Made by a program: the position numbers and the translations under genes. Under the pieces are notes generated by a model that was not told where the DNA came from, did not search any database, and saw only the letters and a program-made list of their open reading frames with translations. Below, piece after piece: positions 1 to 8,113 of a DNA stretch of 64,000 bases. Numbering within the stretch: the first letter of the stretch is position 1; every line of letters starts with the position of its first letter. The stretch is from assembly GCF_030580865.1 (NCBI RefSeq), contig NZ_JAUQSY010000013.1, positions 96,972 to 160,971 on the forward strand, read 5' to 3'. The DNA comes from Hymenobacter aranciens (GTDB lineage Bacteria; Bacteroidota; Bacteroidia; Cytophagales; Hymenobacteraceae).

Positions 1-987
1 GTACATGTCCACGTCGCCCGCGAGGTGGTCGGCTTCGTGGAAATTGCGCGGGTTTTCCTCGCGCTTCGTGGCTCGCAGGTGGATAAAGTGGATGCGTGAG
101 CCGAAGCGGCGGGCAATGGCTGCCAGGTTGTTATCCGCCCGTACGCCCAAAGAACCGGTGCAGAACGTGAGGCCGTTAGCCGGCACGTCGCAGGCGGCTA
201 ACAGGGCGGCAACATCGTCCGCCGTGCTCAGCACGCGGGGCAAACCCAGCAGCGGAAAGGGCGGGTCGTCGGGGTGAATGCAAAGATTAATGCCGACCTC
301 GGCAGCCACCGGGGCCACTTGCTGAATGAAGTAGTGCAGGTTGGCCCGGAGCGTCGTCTCGTCGATGGTAGCGTACTCGTTCAGTAAGCTCTGAAAACCA
401 GTCAGCTCAAAGGCTTCTTCGGAGCCGGGCAGGCCCAGCAGGATGGTATTAGTGAGGCCGGCAATTTCCTCGGCGCTCATGGCGGCGTGCTGCTGCCGGG
501 CGGCTTCGGCCACGGCGGGCTCGTAGTCGGCCTCGGCGCCGGGGCGCTGCAGAATGCAGAGGTCGAAGACAGCAAAGTCCTGCCACACAAATCGTAGCGC
601 ACGGGAACCGTCCGGCATTTCGTAGCTCAGGTTGGTGCGCGACCAGTCCAGCACGGGCATGAAATTGTAGCACACCGTGCGCAGGCCGCAAGCCGCCAGG
701 TTGCGTAGTGATTCTTGATAAGTAGCAATGTAGCCTTCGCGGCTGGGCAAGCCTTTCTTGATGGCCTCGTGCACGGGCAGGCTTTCTACCACGGCCCAGT
801 GCAAGGGCGTGTGCGTGGCATTATCGGCCTCAATCTGCTGCTGGCGGGCCCGGATTTCCGCTACCGGCCACACGGCGCCCACGGGCAGCTGGTGTAGCGC
901 GCTTACCACGCCTGTGCAGCCGGCCTGCCGGATGTCGAACAGCGAAACCGGGTCGTGGGGCCCAAACCAGCGCATCGTATGTAGCAT
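1..987 (-). CDS. uxuA: Mannonate dehydratase, 3' end cut by window edge
   Basis: Dehydrates D-mannonate to 2-keto-3-deoxygluconate in cytoplasmic glucuronate catabolism. The reverse strand reads MLHTMRWFGPHDPVSLFDIR at the N-terminus, the typical opening of the family (MRWFGP, then DIRQAG), and near the edge it reads NPRNFHEADHLAGDVDMY, a conserved stretch late in the protein. About 329 residues are visible of a usual 380-400, so the C-terminus lies beyond base 1. The start could be the ATG at 987 or the one at 975, which directly precedes RWFGP. It is divergent from the LacI-type gene, and a large palindrome lies between them, so it is probably controlled by that regulator. The identification is from recognised family sequence. 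Confidence 0.93.
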   Translation of the reverse strand, partial: MLHTMRWFGPHDPVSLFDIRQAGCTGVVSALHQLPVGAVWPVAEIRARQQQIEADNATHTPLHWAVVESLPVHEAIKKGLPSREGYIATYQESLRNLAACGLRTVCYNFMPVLDWSRTNLSYEMPDGSRALRFVWQDFAVFDLCILQRPGAEADYEPAVAEAARQQHAAMSAEEIAGLTNTILLGLPGSEEAFELTGFQSLLNEYATIDETTLRANLHYFIQQVAPVAAEVGINLCIHPDDPPFPLLGLPRVLSTADDVAALLAACDVPANGLTFCTGSLGVRADNNLAAIARRFGSRIHFIHLRATKREENPRNFHEADHLAGDVDMY

Positions 988-1087
988 GAACGCGACAATA
1001 AAAAGTGCAATTTTTCAAGTGCTGCTGCCGGTGCTTGTGCCGACCGACTGCAAACGTGCCCGGAGAATGATTCAGCGGACTTGGTGT

Positions 1088-1117
1088 CGAAAGTAGAACA
1101 TGATTTGGTAATCGCAA
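1088..1117 (-). promoter_or_regulatory. Possible uxuA promoter
   Basis: On the minus strand TACTTTCG (1095-1088) resembles the Bacteroidota -7 box TAnnTTTG, and a TTG lies 19 bases upstream (1117-1115). The site is about 100 bases before the uxuA start and downstream of the palindrome at 1153-1196. Motif match only. Confidence 0.3.
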
Positions 1118-1152
1118 CTGAAAAAAACGGCCCATTTTCAGCGGATTAGCAG

Positions 1153-1196
1153 AATAACTATCGGCAACGTTTCCGAAAACGTTGCCGATAGTTATT
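1153..1196. promoter_or_regulatory. 44-bp palindrome, probable LacI-family operator
   Basis: Two perfect 20-base arms (1153-1172 and 1177-1196) flank a 4-base centre, CCGA. Each arm contains AACGTT, the AT-flanked central CG typical of LacI-family operators, so the palindrome can be read as two operator-like sites about 14 bases apart. It lies in the divergent spacer between uxuA and the LacI-type gene at 1310. There is no T-run on either side, which argues against a terminator. Confidence 0.7.
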
Positions 1197-1309
1197 TTTC
1201 CGATAAATTCCCCAAAAAAAGTTTTGGCCCCGGTGCAAGTCCAATTGCCTGGACGTTCTTTCACTCTCCACTACTCCTGGCTCATGGTCTGCTTTAAATA
1301 CAATTTATC

Positions 1310-2485
1310 GTGATAAGCTGCGTCAAATGCCAGCTCACCGAGCCGGTGCTGAAGGCGGGGTTCGTGCGCGGGCGGCAGCGGTATTTCTGCAAGGCCTGCA
1401 GCTACCATTTCACGGCCGAAAGAACCGAGCCCACACCCAAGCGCCGGGCCCAGACCACCATCGGCGACATTGCCAAGGCGGTGGGCGTGGCGCCATCCAC
1501 GGTATCGCGGGCGCTGAACGGGCACGTCGATATCAGTCCCGTCACCCGGCAGGCCATTGTAGACGCCGCCCGGCAGCTCGACTACCATCCTAACCTGCTG
1601 GCTCAAAGTCTTAAGAATCGTGAAACGCATACCATTGGCGTTATTATCCCCGACATTGAGCGGCCGTTTTTTGCCACCGTGGTCAGTGGTATCCAGTCGG
1701 TAGCCACCGAGGCGGGCTACCGGGTAATGATTTGCCAGTCGAAGGAATCGTACCAGACCGAGGTGAGCAACGTGCAGGCCTTGGTAGCCAGCCAGGTAGA
1801 TGGCCTTCTCATCTGCCACTCGCGCGAAACCAAGAACTTCGACCACGTGAAGCCGCCGGCTTGCCGGGGCATTCCGGTCATTCACTTCGACCGCGTGAGC
1901 AACGAGGTGGACAGCGCCAAAGTCATTCTGGATGACTGGAATGGCGCGTTCACCGTCACCGAGCACCTCATTCAGCAGGGGGCGCGGCGGGTGGCCATCC
2001 TGGCCGGGCCGGCCGAGCTGCTCATCAGCCGCAACCGCCTGGCCGGCTACCAGCACGCGCTGAAGCGCTACCAGCTGCCGTTGCGGCCCGAATACGAGGC
2101 GCACATTGAGTTCCAAACCGAGGAAGCGGTGGCAACGCTGGATACCTGGCTGGCGCTGCCGGAGCCGCCCGACGCCATTTTTGCCGTCAACTATACAAAT
2201 GCCTTCGACCTGCTGGTGGCGCTGAAGAAGCGCGGCGTGCGCGTGCCCCAGGATGTGGCGGTGGCCGGCTTCGGCGATGAGTTTATGGCCGCCATGATTG
2301 AGCCGGGGCTGACGACCGTTGATTTACACCCGTACCGCATTGGGCAGCAGACGGCCCGGCTGTTTCTGGAGCAGGTGCAGCAGCAGGAGAATTTCCAGCC
2401 GCGCACCTTCGTGATTTCCGGCGACTTGATTATCCGGCAGTCGTCGCTGAAGGGGAAGGGCGAGACGTTTGCGCTGGGGATTTAG
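1310..2485 (+). CDS. LacI-family regulator with N-terminal zinc ribbon
   Basis: Probable repressor of the divergent uronate gene. Residues 1-37 form a four-cysteine ribbon (C4, C7, C27, C30; FVRGRQRYFCKAC) like the zinc ribbon at the N-terminus of IS1-type transposase proteins. Residues about 49-71 are the LacI helix-turn-helix (TIGDIAKAVGVAPSTVSRAL), and the remainder is a periplasmic-binding-protein-like sugar sensor (IGVIIPDIERPFF; DVAVAGFGDE). At 391 residues it is about 50 longer than usual, which the ribbon explains. The start is a GTG at 1310: an in-frame TAA at 1295 leaves no room for an earlier ATG, and the ribbon's first cysteine is the fourth codon. A start at the HTH would lose the ribbon, so I prefer GTG. 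Confidence 0.88.
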   Translation: MISCVKCQLTEPVLKAGFVRGRQRYFCKACSYHFTAERTEPTPKRRAQTTIGDIAKAVGVAPSTVSRALNGHVDISPVTRQAIVDAARQLDYHPNLLAQSLKNRETHTIGVIIPDIERPFFATVVSGIQSVATEAGYRVMICQSKESYQTEVSNVQALVASQVDGLLICHSRETKNFDHVKPPACRGIPVIHFDRVSNEVDSAKVILDDWNGAFTVTEHLIQQGARRVAILAGPAELLISRNRLAGYQHALKRYQLPLRPEYEAHIEFQTEEAVATLDTWLALPEPPDAIFAVNYTNAFDLLVALKKRGVRVPQDVAVAGFGDEFMAAMIEPGLTTVDLHPYRIGQQTARLFLEQVQQQENFQPRTFVISGDLIIRQSSLKGKGETFALGI

Positions 2486-2611
2486 GCGGCGGGCGCTGCC
2501 ATAAAACAACCTCCGCCCGTTCGGGTTGACTTGCTACGCCGCCGCCCGGTCAACGCCAGCGGGCCCAACTACGTATTTCCTGCTTCCTTCACTCCCTAAA
2601 CTAATACGTTC

Positions 2612-3358
2612 ATGCTCAAACGTGATTTCCTGCGCAATACCTTCGCCCTGGCCCTCGGCACTCTGGTAAGCCCCGCCCTGCTGGCCCGCGCCAAGGACGA
2701 GCGGTTTCTGCGCGAGGCCCGCGCCACGCCCATTGCCGACGGCCCGTTTACGCTGCCGCCGCTGCCCTACGCCTTCGACGCGCTGGAACCGCACATCGAT
2801 GCCCGCACCATGGAAATCCACCACGACGCGCATCACAAAACCTACGTATCGAAGCTCAACGACGCGGTGGTGGGCAAACCCCAGGAAAAGATGACGTTGG
2901 AGCAGCTGGTGGGCAGCGCCAGCAAGCAGCCCGACGCCGTGCGCAACAACGCCGGCGGGCACTGGAATCACTCGTTCTTCTGGCCGCTGCTGTCGAAATC
3001 CGGCGGCGGGCAGCCCACGGGCGCGCTGGCGGCGGCCATCACCAAGGACTTCGGCTCGTTTGAGAAGTTCAAGGAGGAATTCGGTAAGGCCGCCGCTGGG
3101 CGCTTCGGCTCCGGCTGGGCCTGGCTCAGCCTTAATAAAGCAGGCAAGCTCTTTATTTCTTCGACGCCCAACCAGGACAGCCCGCTGATGGATGTGCCGG
3201 GTATTGAGCGCGGCACCCCGGTGCTGGGCCTCGACGTGTGGGAGCACGCCTACTACCTCAAATACCAGAACAAGCGGCCGGACTATGTGGCCGCTTTCTG
3301 GAACGTGGTGAACTGGAATCAGGCCAACACGAACTTCGACAAGGCCCGCAAAGGCTAG
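2612..3358 (+). CDS. Exported Fe/Mn superoxide dismutase
   Basis: Disproportionates superoxide to hydrogen peroxide and oxygen. The first ~27 residues (MLKRDFLRNTFALALGTLV...) look like an export signal, placing the enzyme outside the cytoplasm, with a ~20-residue linker before the SOD fold at about residue 46. The metal ligands are visible: the first His of EIHHDAHH, the His of WNHSFFW, and Asp and His of DVWEHAYY. Gln in TPNQDSPL is more typical of Mn or cambialistic enzymes than strict Fe enzymes, but metal use cannot be settled from this. Length, 248 residues, fits an SOD plus leader. It appears to be transcribed alone, with a hairpin terminator behind it. Confidence 0.95.
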   Translation: MLKRDFLRNTFALALGTLVSPALLARAKDERFLREARATPIADGPFTLPPLPYAFDALEPHIDARTMEIHHDAHHKTYVSKLNDAVVGKPQEKMTLEQLVGSASKQPDAVRNNAGGHWNHSFFWPLLSKSGGGQPTGALAAAITKDFGSFEKFKEEFGKAAAGRFGSGWAWLSLNKAGKLFISSTPNQDSPLMDVPGIERGTPVLGLDVWEHAYYLKYQNKRPDYVAAFWNVVNWNQANTNFDKARKG

Positions 3359-3387
3359 GCTCGTTTCCCAGAACTTAATGGGCAAAG

Positions 3388-3420
3388 GCCGTGCTTCCAT
3401 TCCGGAAAGCGCGGCTTTTT
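3388..3420 (+). terminator. Rho-independent terminator after the SOD gene
   Basis: GCCGTGCTTcc pairs with ggAAAGCGCGGC around a short loop and is followed by five T. It lies 30 bases past the SOD stop. Confidence 0.7.
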
Positions 3421-3562
3421 GCTGCGGTAGTACGCATGAAAACAGGGTTAAAGCAGCATGAAAAGGGTATTAAAAGCTTGCCTTTTGGGCGTTTAAGGTG
3501 GTAACTTCACCAAAAAATCACTTTCGCAAAGCTTCACAATCCCTGGGATTGGGTTTGACTGG

Positions 3563-3742
3563 ATGGCGCAAAAGCTTGCGGGTCTTTTGGTTCGGGTAAC
3601 TATGCAACTGCTGCGCCGGGTATTGGTACCTGGCGGCATTTTCGCTATGGTCGAGCTTTTATCCCGCACCGCTCGTAAGCGCAACCATTCGGCTCACGAT
3701 TTCTCTTTATTGGCACCTGCATGGCCTCAAAAACTAAATTAG
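3563..3742 (+). CDS. Possible small peptide gene upstream of the secretion operon
   Basis: An open frame of 59 codons starts with ATG at 3563 (a second in-frame ATG is at 3602) and overlaps the first 22 bases of the ABC gene. The product would begin MAQKLAGLLVRVTMQLLRRV, hydrophobic and cationic, with a more polar tail. I recognise no family. Its position directly before a peptide-export-like operon is suggestive, but open frames this short occur by chance in high-GC DNA. This is a low-confidence call; the 3359-3562 stretch otherwise holds only the terminator. Confidence 0.2.
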   Translation: MAQKLAGLLVRVTMQLLRRVLVPGGIFAMVELLSRTARKRNHSAHDFSLLAPAWPQKLN

Positions 3743-4740
3743 CCTTACCCCCGCCCACGCCCTGGCAGCGCCTCACGCGCATGCTTGACACGGAGCGGGA
3801 AACGATTCGCTACATCTTTTACTACGCCATCGTCACGGGGCTTATCAGCCTGTCGCTGCCGCTGGGCACGCAGGCCGTATTCAATATGGTGTCGACCGGC
3901 GCCGTGTTCAGCAACACCTACATTCTCATTGGGGTAGTGGTGCTGGGCGTGCTGCTGGGCGGCATCCTGCTGGTGGGCCAGATGACGCTGGTCGAGGCCG
4001 TCGAGCAGCGCCTCTTCGCCAAAGCGGCCATTGAGTTTGCCTACCGCCTGCCGCGCATCAAGCCCGAAATGCTGGAGGACGAAAACCCACCCGAGCTGGT
4101 GAACCGCTTTTTCGACATTCTGACCGTGCAGAAGGGCCTGACCAAGCTGCTCATTGACCTGGTGTTTGCGGGGTTTCAGATTGTGTTCGGGGTGCTGGTG
4201 CTGTCGTTCTACCACCCGGTTTTTATTGGGCTGGGGCTGTTTATCATCCTGATGATGATAGTGGTGTACGTGATGAGCTACCGCCGCGCCCTGCGCACGA
4301 GCATCGACGAATCGGCGCACAAGTATGAGGTGGTGGACTGGCTGGAACAGGTGGCGGGCCAGCTGCCGAACTTTCGTGGGAGCGCGCTGGAGCGCAAGCG
4401 CGCGCTGGTGCGCACCGACGAGCTGACGGCCGAGTACCTGCACGCCCGCAACGCCCACTTCCGGGTGCTGAAGCAGTACTACTGGTGGTCGGTGGCCGTG
4501 CGCACGCTCATCACCGGCGGGCTGCTGATTGCTGGCACGCTGTTCGTGGTGTCGCGGCAGATGACGCTGGGGCAATTCGTGGCCGCCGAGGTGCTTATCG
4601 TGCAAATCAGCGCCTCGATTGAGAAGCTGGTGGCGGGCATCAGCACCGTGTTTGATGTGCTGACGGGCGTGGAGAAGCTGGGGGCCGTGACCGACCTGCC
4701 GATGGAAGAAACCGAAAAGACCGACGTGTATCATGCTTAA
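3721..4740 (+). CDS. ABC transporter membrane domain lacking an ATPase domain
   Basis: Resembles the six-helix membrane domain of type I secretion exporters (HlyB/PrtD class). Hydrophobic segments are visible near residues 33-55, 66-92, about 142-190 and 255-280, with the long connecting helices (ELVNRFFDILTVQKGLTK) typical of this fold. The protein stops at 339 residues, where exporters normally continue into a ~230-residue nucleotide-binding domain; no Walker A, signature or Walker B motif is present here or in the two downstream genes. It overlaps the adaptor gene by 8 bases (stop TAA at 4738-4740, next ATG at 4733), so the operon is tight. An ATPase encoded elsewhere would be needed for active transport. 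The function of the membrane part alone is inference. Confidence 0.85.
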   Translation: MASKTKLALPPPTPWQRLTRMLDTERETIRYIFYYAIVTGLISLSLPLGTQAVFNMVSTGAVFSNTYILIGVVVLGVLLGGILLVGQMTLVEAVEQRLFAKAAIEFAYRLPRIKPEMLEDENPPELVNRFFDILTVQKGLTKLLIDLVFAGFQIVFGVLVLSFYHPVFIGLGLFIILMMIVVYVMSYRRALRTSIDESAHKYEVVDWLEQVAGQLPNFRGSALERKRALVRTDELTAEYLHARNAHFRVLKQYYWWSVAVRTLITGGLLIAGTLFVVSRQMTLGQFVAAEVLIVQISASIEKLVAGISTVFDVLTGVEKLGAVTDLPMEETEKTDVYHA

Positions 4741-6103
4741 CATATCCAACCAGAGCGTAGCCCCGGAGGTATGGGAAAACGAGCCGCAGCAGTCGTGCAA
4801 GGAGCTGATTGACCACCGCGGGGGCCGGCGGCTGGCCCGCGTGACCATCGCCATTGCGCTGGTGTTCATTGTGATACTTTTCCTGCCCTGGCGGCAGACC
4901 ATTCAGGGCAGCGGTAGCCTGACCACGCTGCGCCCGCAGGACCGCCCTCAGACGGTGCAAAACCAGATTGCGGGCCGCATCGAGCACTGGCACGTGCGCG
5001 AGGGCCAGTTGGTGCAGGCGGGCGATACCGTCCTGACTATCTCCGAAATAAAGGACGAGTACTTCGACCCCAACCTGCCCGAGCGCCTGCGCGAGCAGCT
5101 GGCGGCCAAGGAAGGCAACGTGCGGGCCTACGACGCCAAAATAGAAGCCACCGACCACCAGATGCGGGCCCTGAGCACCACGCTGCAGGTGCAGCTCGAC
5201 GCGGCCCGCAACCGCGTGACCCAGGCCCGCAACACGGTGCGCATCGACAGCGCCGACCTGGTGGCGGTGACCAACTTTTTCCAGATTGCTCAGAACCGGC
5301 TGGCGCGCTACGAGGAGGGCTACAAGAACGGCCTGTTCTCGCTGACGGACATTGAAACCCGCCGCCTCAAGCTGCAGGAGGACCGGGCCAAGGTGACGGC
5401 CCAGCGCAACAAGCTGCTCAACTCGCAGCAGTCGCTGGCCAACGCCGTTATCGAGCTGGCCAACCTGCGGGCCAAGTACCAGCAGGACCTGGCCAAGGCC
5501 GAGTCGGACCGCAGCTCGGCGGTGTCGAGCAAGGCCAGCTCGGAGGGCGAGGTAGCCATCACGCGTAATAAAATTGCCAACGTGGGCGTGCGCCGGGGGC
5601 TGTACGTGGTGCGCGCGCCCCAGACGGGCTACGTGGTGCGGACGCTGAAAGCCGGTATCGGCGAGACGATTAAGGAGGGCGAATCCATTGCCACGCTGCA
5701 GCCGGAGGCGCCGGTGCTGGCGGCCGAGCTCTACGTGCGGCCGATGGACGTGCCGCTGATTCAGCGGGGGCGGCAGGTGCGGCTGCAGTTCGACGGCTGG
5801 CCGGCGCTGCAGTTTTCGGGCTGGCCCTCGGTGGCGGTGGGCACCTTTGGCGGCACCGTGACGGTGATTGACGTGGTGAACAGCCCCAACGGCAAGTACC
5901 GCCTGCTGGTGCGCCCCAACGACCACCACGAGAGCGAGCACGGCTGGCCTGCCCAGCTGCGTCTGGGCTCGGGCGTGTACGGCTGGGTGATTCTCGACTC
6001 GGTGCCGGTGTGGTATGAAATCTGGCGGCAGCTCAACGGCTTCCCGCCCAGCCTGCAGGAGGCGCCGGAGGAGGGCTCGCCGGTGAAAGCGGATAAGAAA
6101 TAG
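4733..6103 (+). CDS. HlyD-family periplasmic adaptor subunit
   Basis: Membrane fusion protein linking an inner-membrane exporter to an outer-membrane channel. One transmembrane segment lies at residues ~36-53 (VTIAIALVFIVILFLPW). A split biotinyl-lipoyl domain follows (GRIEHWHVREGQLVQAGDTV near 78), then long alpha-helical hairpins (~120-290, rich in Ala, Arg and Gln) with the second lipoyl half (VVRAPQTGYVVRTLKAGIGE) and a C-terminal beta-barrel region. Length, 456 residues, is normal. It starts inside the ABC gene and ends 6 bases before the TolC-like gene, so the three are one transcription unit. Confidence 0.93.
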   Translation: MLNISNQSVAPEVWENEPQQSCKELIDHRGGRRLARVTIAIALVFIVILFLPWRQTIQGSGSLTTLRPQDRPQTVQNQIAGRIEHWHVREGQLVQAGDTVLTISEIKDEYFDPNLPERLREQLAAKEGNVRAYDAKIEATDHQMRALSTTLQVQLDAARNRVTQARNTVRIDSADLVAVTNFFQIAQNRLARYEEGYKNGLFSLTDIETRRLKLQEDRAKVTAQRNKLLNSQQSLANAVIELANLRAKYQQDLAKAESDRSSAVSSKASSEGEVAITRNKIANVGVRRGLYVVRAPQTGYVVRTLKAGIGETIKEGESIATLQPEAPVLAAELYVRPMDVPLIQRGRQVRLQFDGWPALQFSGWPSVAVGTFGGTVTVIDVVNSPNGKYRLLVRPNDHHESEHGWPAQLRLGSGVYGWVILDSVPVWYEIWRQLNGFPPSLQEAPEEGSPVKADKK

Positions 6104-6109
6104 AGACGT

Positions 6110-7651
6110 ATGAGGAGTATTCAAGCCTTTGCCGTGCAACCCAGGGCGCGCCGTCTGCTGACGGCCGGGCTATTGCTGCTGCTCAGCATCGGAAGCGCCC
6201 GCGCTCAGGACCCCCGCCTGCCCACCCAGAAGCCGGGCCTGGAGCCCGCGCCGGTGCAGACGCAGCAGCTGGCCCAGGACCGCCCGCCGGCTGATACCGC
6301 CCACGTCTTCGCCCTGCTGGATTTGGCCGAGCTGGTCTTTACCAGCCACCCCATCGTGAAGCAGGCCCAGCTGCTCAGCGACGTGGGCCGGGCGCAGGTG
6401 CTGGAGGCCCGCGGCGGCTTCGACCCTAAGCTGGGCTCAGGGTTTGACCGCAAGCTCTTCGGCGGGACGGACTACTATAACAACTGGGCCAACGAGCTCA
6501 AGGTGCCCATCTGGCCGGGCGGCATCGACCTCAAGGTGGGTTACGACCGGATGGTGGGCACCTACGTGAACCCCGAGCACCGCACGCCGCAGGGGGGGCT
6601 GGCCATAGCGGGCCTGTCGGTGCCGCTGGGGCAGGGGCTGCTGATTGATGCCCGCCGCAACGACCTGCGGCAGGCCCGCTGGATGCAGACCGCCGCCGAG
6701 GCCGACCGCGTGAAGCTGATTAACGAGGTGTGGCTCGATGCCCAGAAGGCCTACTGGAACTGGTACTTTGCCTACCAGCAAACGCTGCTCATCGAGGAGG
6801 GCGTGGCCCTGGCCCAGACGCGCTTCCAGGGCATCAGCCGGCGGGCGCTGCTTGGCGACCAGGCGCCCATCGACTCGGTGGAGGCCCAGATAACCGTGCA
6901 GGACCGCATCGTGCAGATGCAGCAGCAAGTGGTAGAGCAGCAGAACAACTTCCTGCTGCTCTCCAACTACCTCTGGAACAAGGATAGCCAGCCGGTGGAG
7001 CTGCCGGCCTACGCGGTGCCCCAGCGCCCGCCCATGCCCGTGGTCGACTCGGTGGAGTTTGCCCGCCTGCGCGATTTGGCCAGCAACCAGCACCCCACGC
7101 TCATCAAGCTCGACGCCAAGGTGCGGCAGCTGCGCATTGAGGAGAGCTACCGGCGCGAGCTGCTGAAGCCCACGCTCAACGTGAGCGGCTACCTGCTCAG
7201 CCGGGGCGACTTTTACCGCTCGGAGGTGCCTTCGTACTACGCCTTTGGGCGCGACAACTACAAGCTGGGGGTGGACTTTGCCTTCCCGCTCTTCCTGCGC
7301 AAGGAGCGCGGCAAGCTGCAGCAGGCCCGCCTCAAGGTGCTCGACGCGGCCCTGGAGCAGCAGCAGCAGCGCCGCACCATCACCAACCAGGTGAACGCCA
7401 TTTACAACACGTTGAAGGCTTACGAGCGCCAGCTGGAGGTGCAGGCCCAGACCATTGCCAACCAGCGCCTGCTGCTGCGCGCCGAGCTCCAGAAGTTTGA
7501 GCTGGGCGAGAGCACCATCTTCCTCATCAATACCCGCGAGAGCAAGCTCATCGACCTGCGCCTCAAGCAGGAGAGCATGCGGGCCAGCTACGAGAAGGCC
7601 CGGGCCGAACTGTATTACTACGCCGGCAGCCGCACGCTGCGCCCGGAGTAG
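6110..7651 (+). CDS. TolC-family outer-membrane efflux channel
   Basis: Outer-membrane partner of the operon. A signal peptide covers residues 1-33 (ending GSARAQ), then a ~40-residue proline-rich linker, then the paired alpha-helical repeats of the family (VWLDAQKAYWNWYFAYQQTL in the first half, and a matching helical block from about residue 400 reading QQQRRTITNQVNAIYNTLKA). At 513 residues it is within the family range. It is the last gene of the operon: a perfect 10-bp hairpin follows 60 bases downstream. What the system exports is not evident. Confidence 0.93.
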   Translation: MRSIQAFAVQPRARRLLTAGLLLLLSIGSARAQDPRLPTQKPGLEPAPVQTQQLAQDRPPADTAHVFALLDLAELVFTSHPIVKQAQLLSDVGRAQVLEARGGFDPKLGSGFDRKLFGGTDYYNNWANELKVPIWPGGIDLKVGYDRMVGTYVNPEHRTPQGGLAIAGLSVPLGQGLLIDARRNDLRQARWMQTAAEADRVKLINEVWLDAQKAYWNWYFAYQQTLLIEEGVALAQTRFQGISRRALLGDQAPIDSVEAQITVQDRIVQMQQQVVEQQNNFLLLSNYLWNKDSQPVELPAYAVPQRPPMPVVDSVEFARLRDLASNQHPTLIKLDAKVRQLRIEESYRRELLKPTLNVSGYLLSRGDFYRSEVPSYYAFGRDNYKLGVDFAFPLFLRKERGKLQQARLKVLDAALEQQQQRRTITNQVNAIYNTLKAYERQLEVQAQTIANQRLLLRAELQKFELGESTIFLINTRESKLIDLRLKQESMRASYEKARAELYYYAGSRTLRPE

Positions 7652-7712
7652 TCCGGCGGGGCAGCGTAGCTGCTGCTGCCTTTCTTCAGAAGGGATAATC
7701 CCGTACCGACCA

Positions 7713-7742
7713 CGGCTGCCCAGTTTATGGGCAGCCGTTATC
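7713..7742 (+). terminator. Hairpin terminator of the secretion operon
   Basis: CGGCTGCCCA (7713-7722) and TGGGCAGCCG (7728-7737) form a perfect 10-bp stem with a GTTTA loop, followed by TTATC. The right arm resembles, and runs into, the first unit of the tandem repeat. Confidence 0.6.
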
Positions 7743-7744
7743 AT

Positions 7745-7996
7745 GTGCTGCCCACCCGTTATCACGTGCTGCCCACCCGTGCCCACGTGCTGCCCACCCG
7801 TGCCCACGTGCTGCCCACCCGTGCCCACGTGGTTCGCACCCGTGCCCACGTGCTGCCCACCCGTGCCCACGTGGTTCGCACCCGTGCCCACGAGGTTCGC
7901 ACCCGTACCCACGTGGTTTGCACCCGTGCCCACGTGGTTTGCAACCGTACCCACGTGCTGCCCACCCGTGCCCACGTGCTGCCCACCCGTGCCCGG
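7745..7996. repeat. Twelve-unit 21-bp tandem repeat
   Basis: Twelve head-to-tail 21-base units. Type A is GTGCTGCCCACCCGTGCCCAC; its second variant replaces CTGCCC by GTTCGC or GTTTGC. Unit order is A A A A B A B B B B A A. A period of 21 keeps all six frames open, giving heptad-like 'proteins' (for example HVLPTRA on plus, GHGWAAR on minus) that I regard as artefacts. The array fills the gap between the TolC-like gene and the next terminator. Confidence 0.95.
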
Positions 7997-8017
7997 CACG
8001 TGGGCACGGGTGGGCAG
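7979..8017. repeat. Inverted last unit of the 21-bp array
   Basis: The last direct unit (arm 7979-7994) is followed, after a 7-base loop, by its exact 16-base reverse complement (8002-8017). The array thus ends in a strong hairpin. Confidence 0.9.
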
Positions 8018-8057
8018 CAGCCGCACAGCACTGTGGTGATGCCGAACGGCCGGTAGC

Positions 8058-8086
8058 AAAAAAGGACGGCCCGTGCGGACCGTCCT
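8058..8086 (-). terminator. Terminator of the large T9SS protein gene
   Basis: AGGACGG (8063-8069) pairs with CCGTCCT (8080-8086), and six A on the left give a T-run on the minus strand. It sits 28 bases beyond the stop of the minus-strand gene at 8114. Confidence 0.8.
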
Positions 8087-8113
8087 TCTGCAATTGTTCG
8101 AGGTGGGGGAAGC

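Noticed and set aside
3493..3684. Minus-strand 63-codon frame upstream of the ABC gene
   Set aside because: No recognisable motif and no promoter; the overlapping plus-strand frame is at least positioned to be translated.
7745..7996. CRISPR array
   Set aside because: Units are directly adjacent with no unique spacers and no cas genes nearby.
7727..8093. Open frames across the 21-bp array that would encode heptad repeat proteins on both strands
   Set aside because: A repeat length divisible by three keeps every frame open automatically; there is no start context, signal, homologue or neighbour to support a gene.
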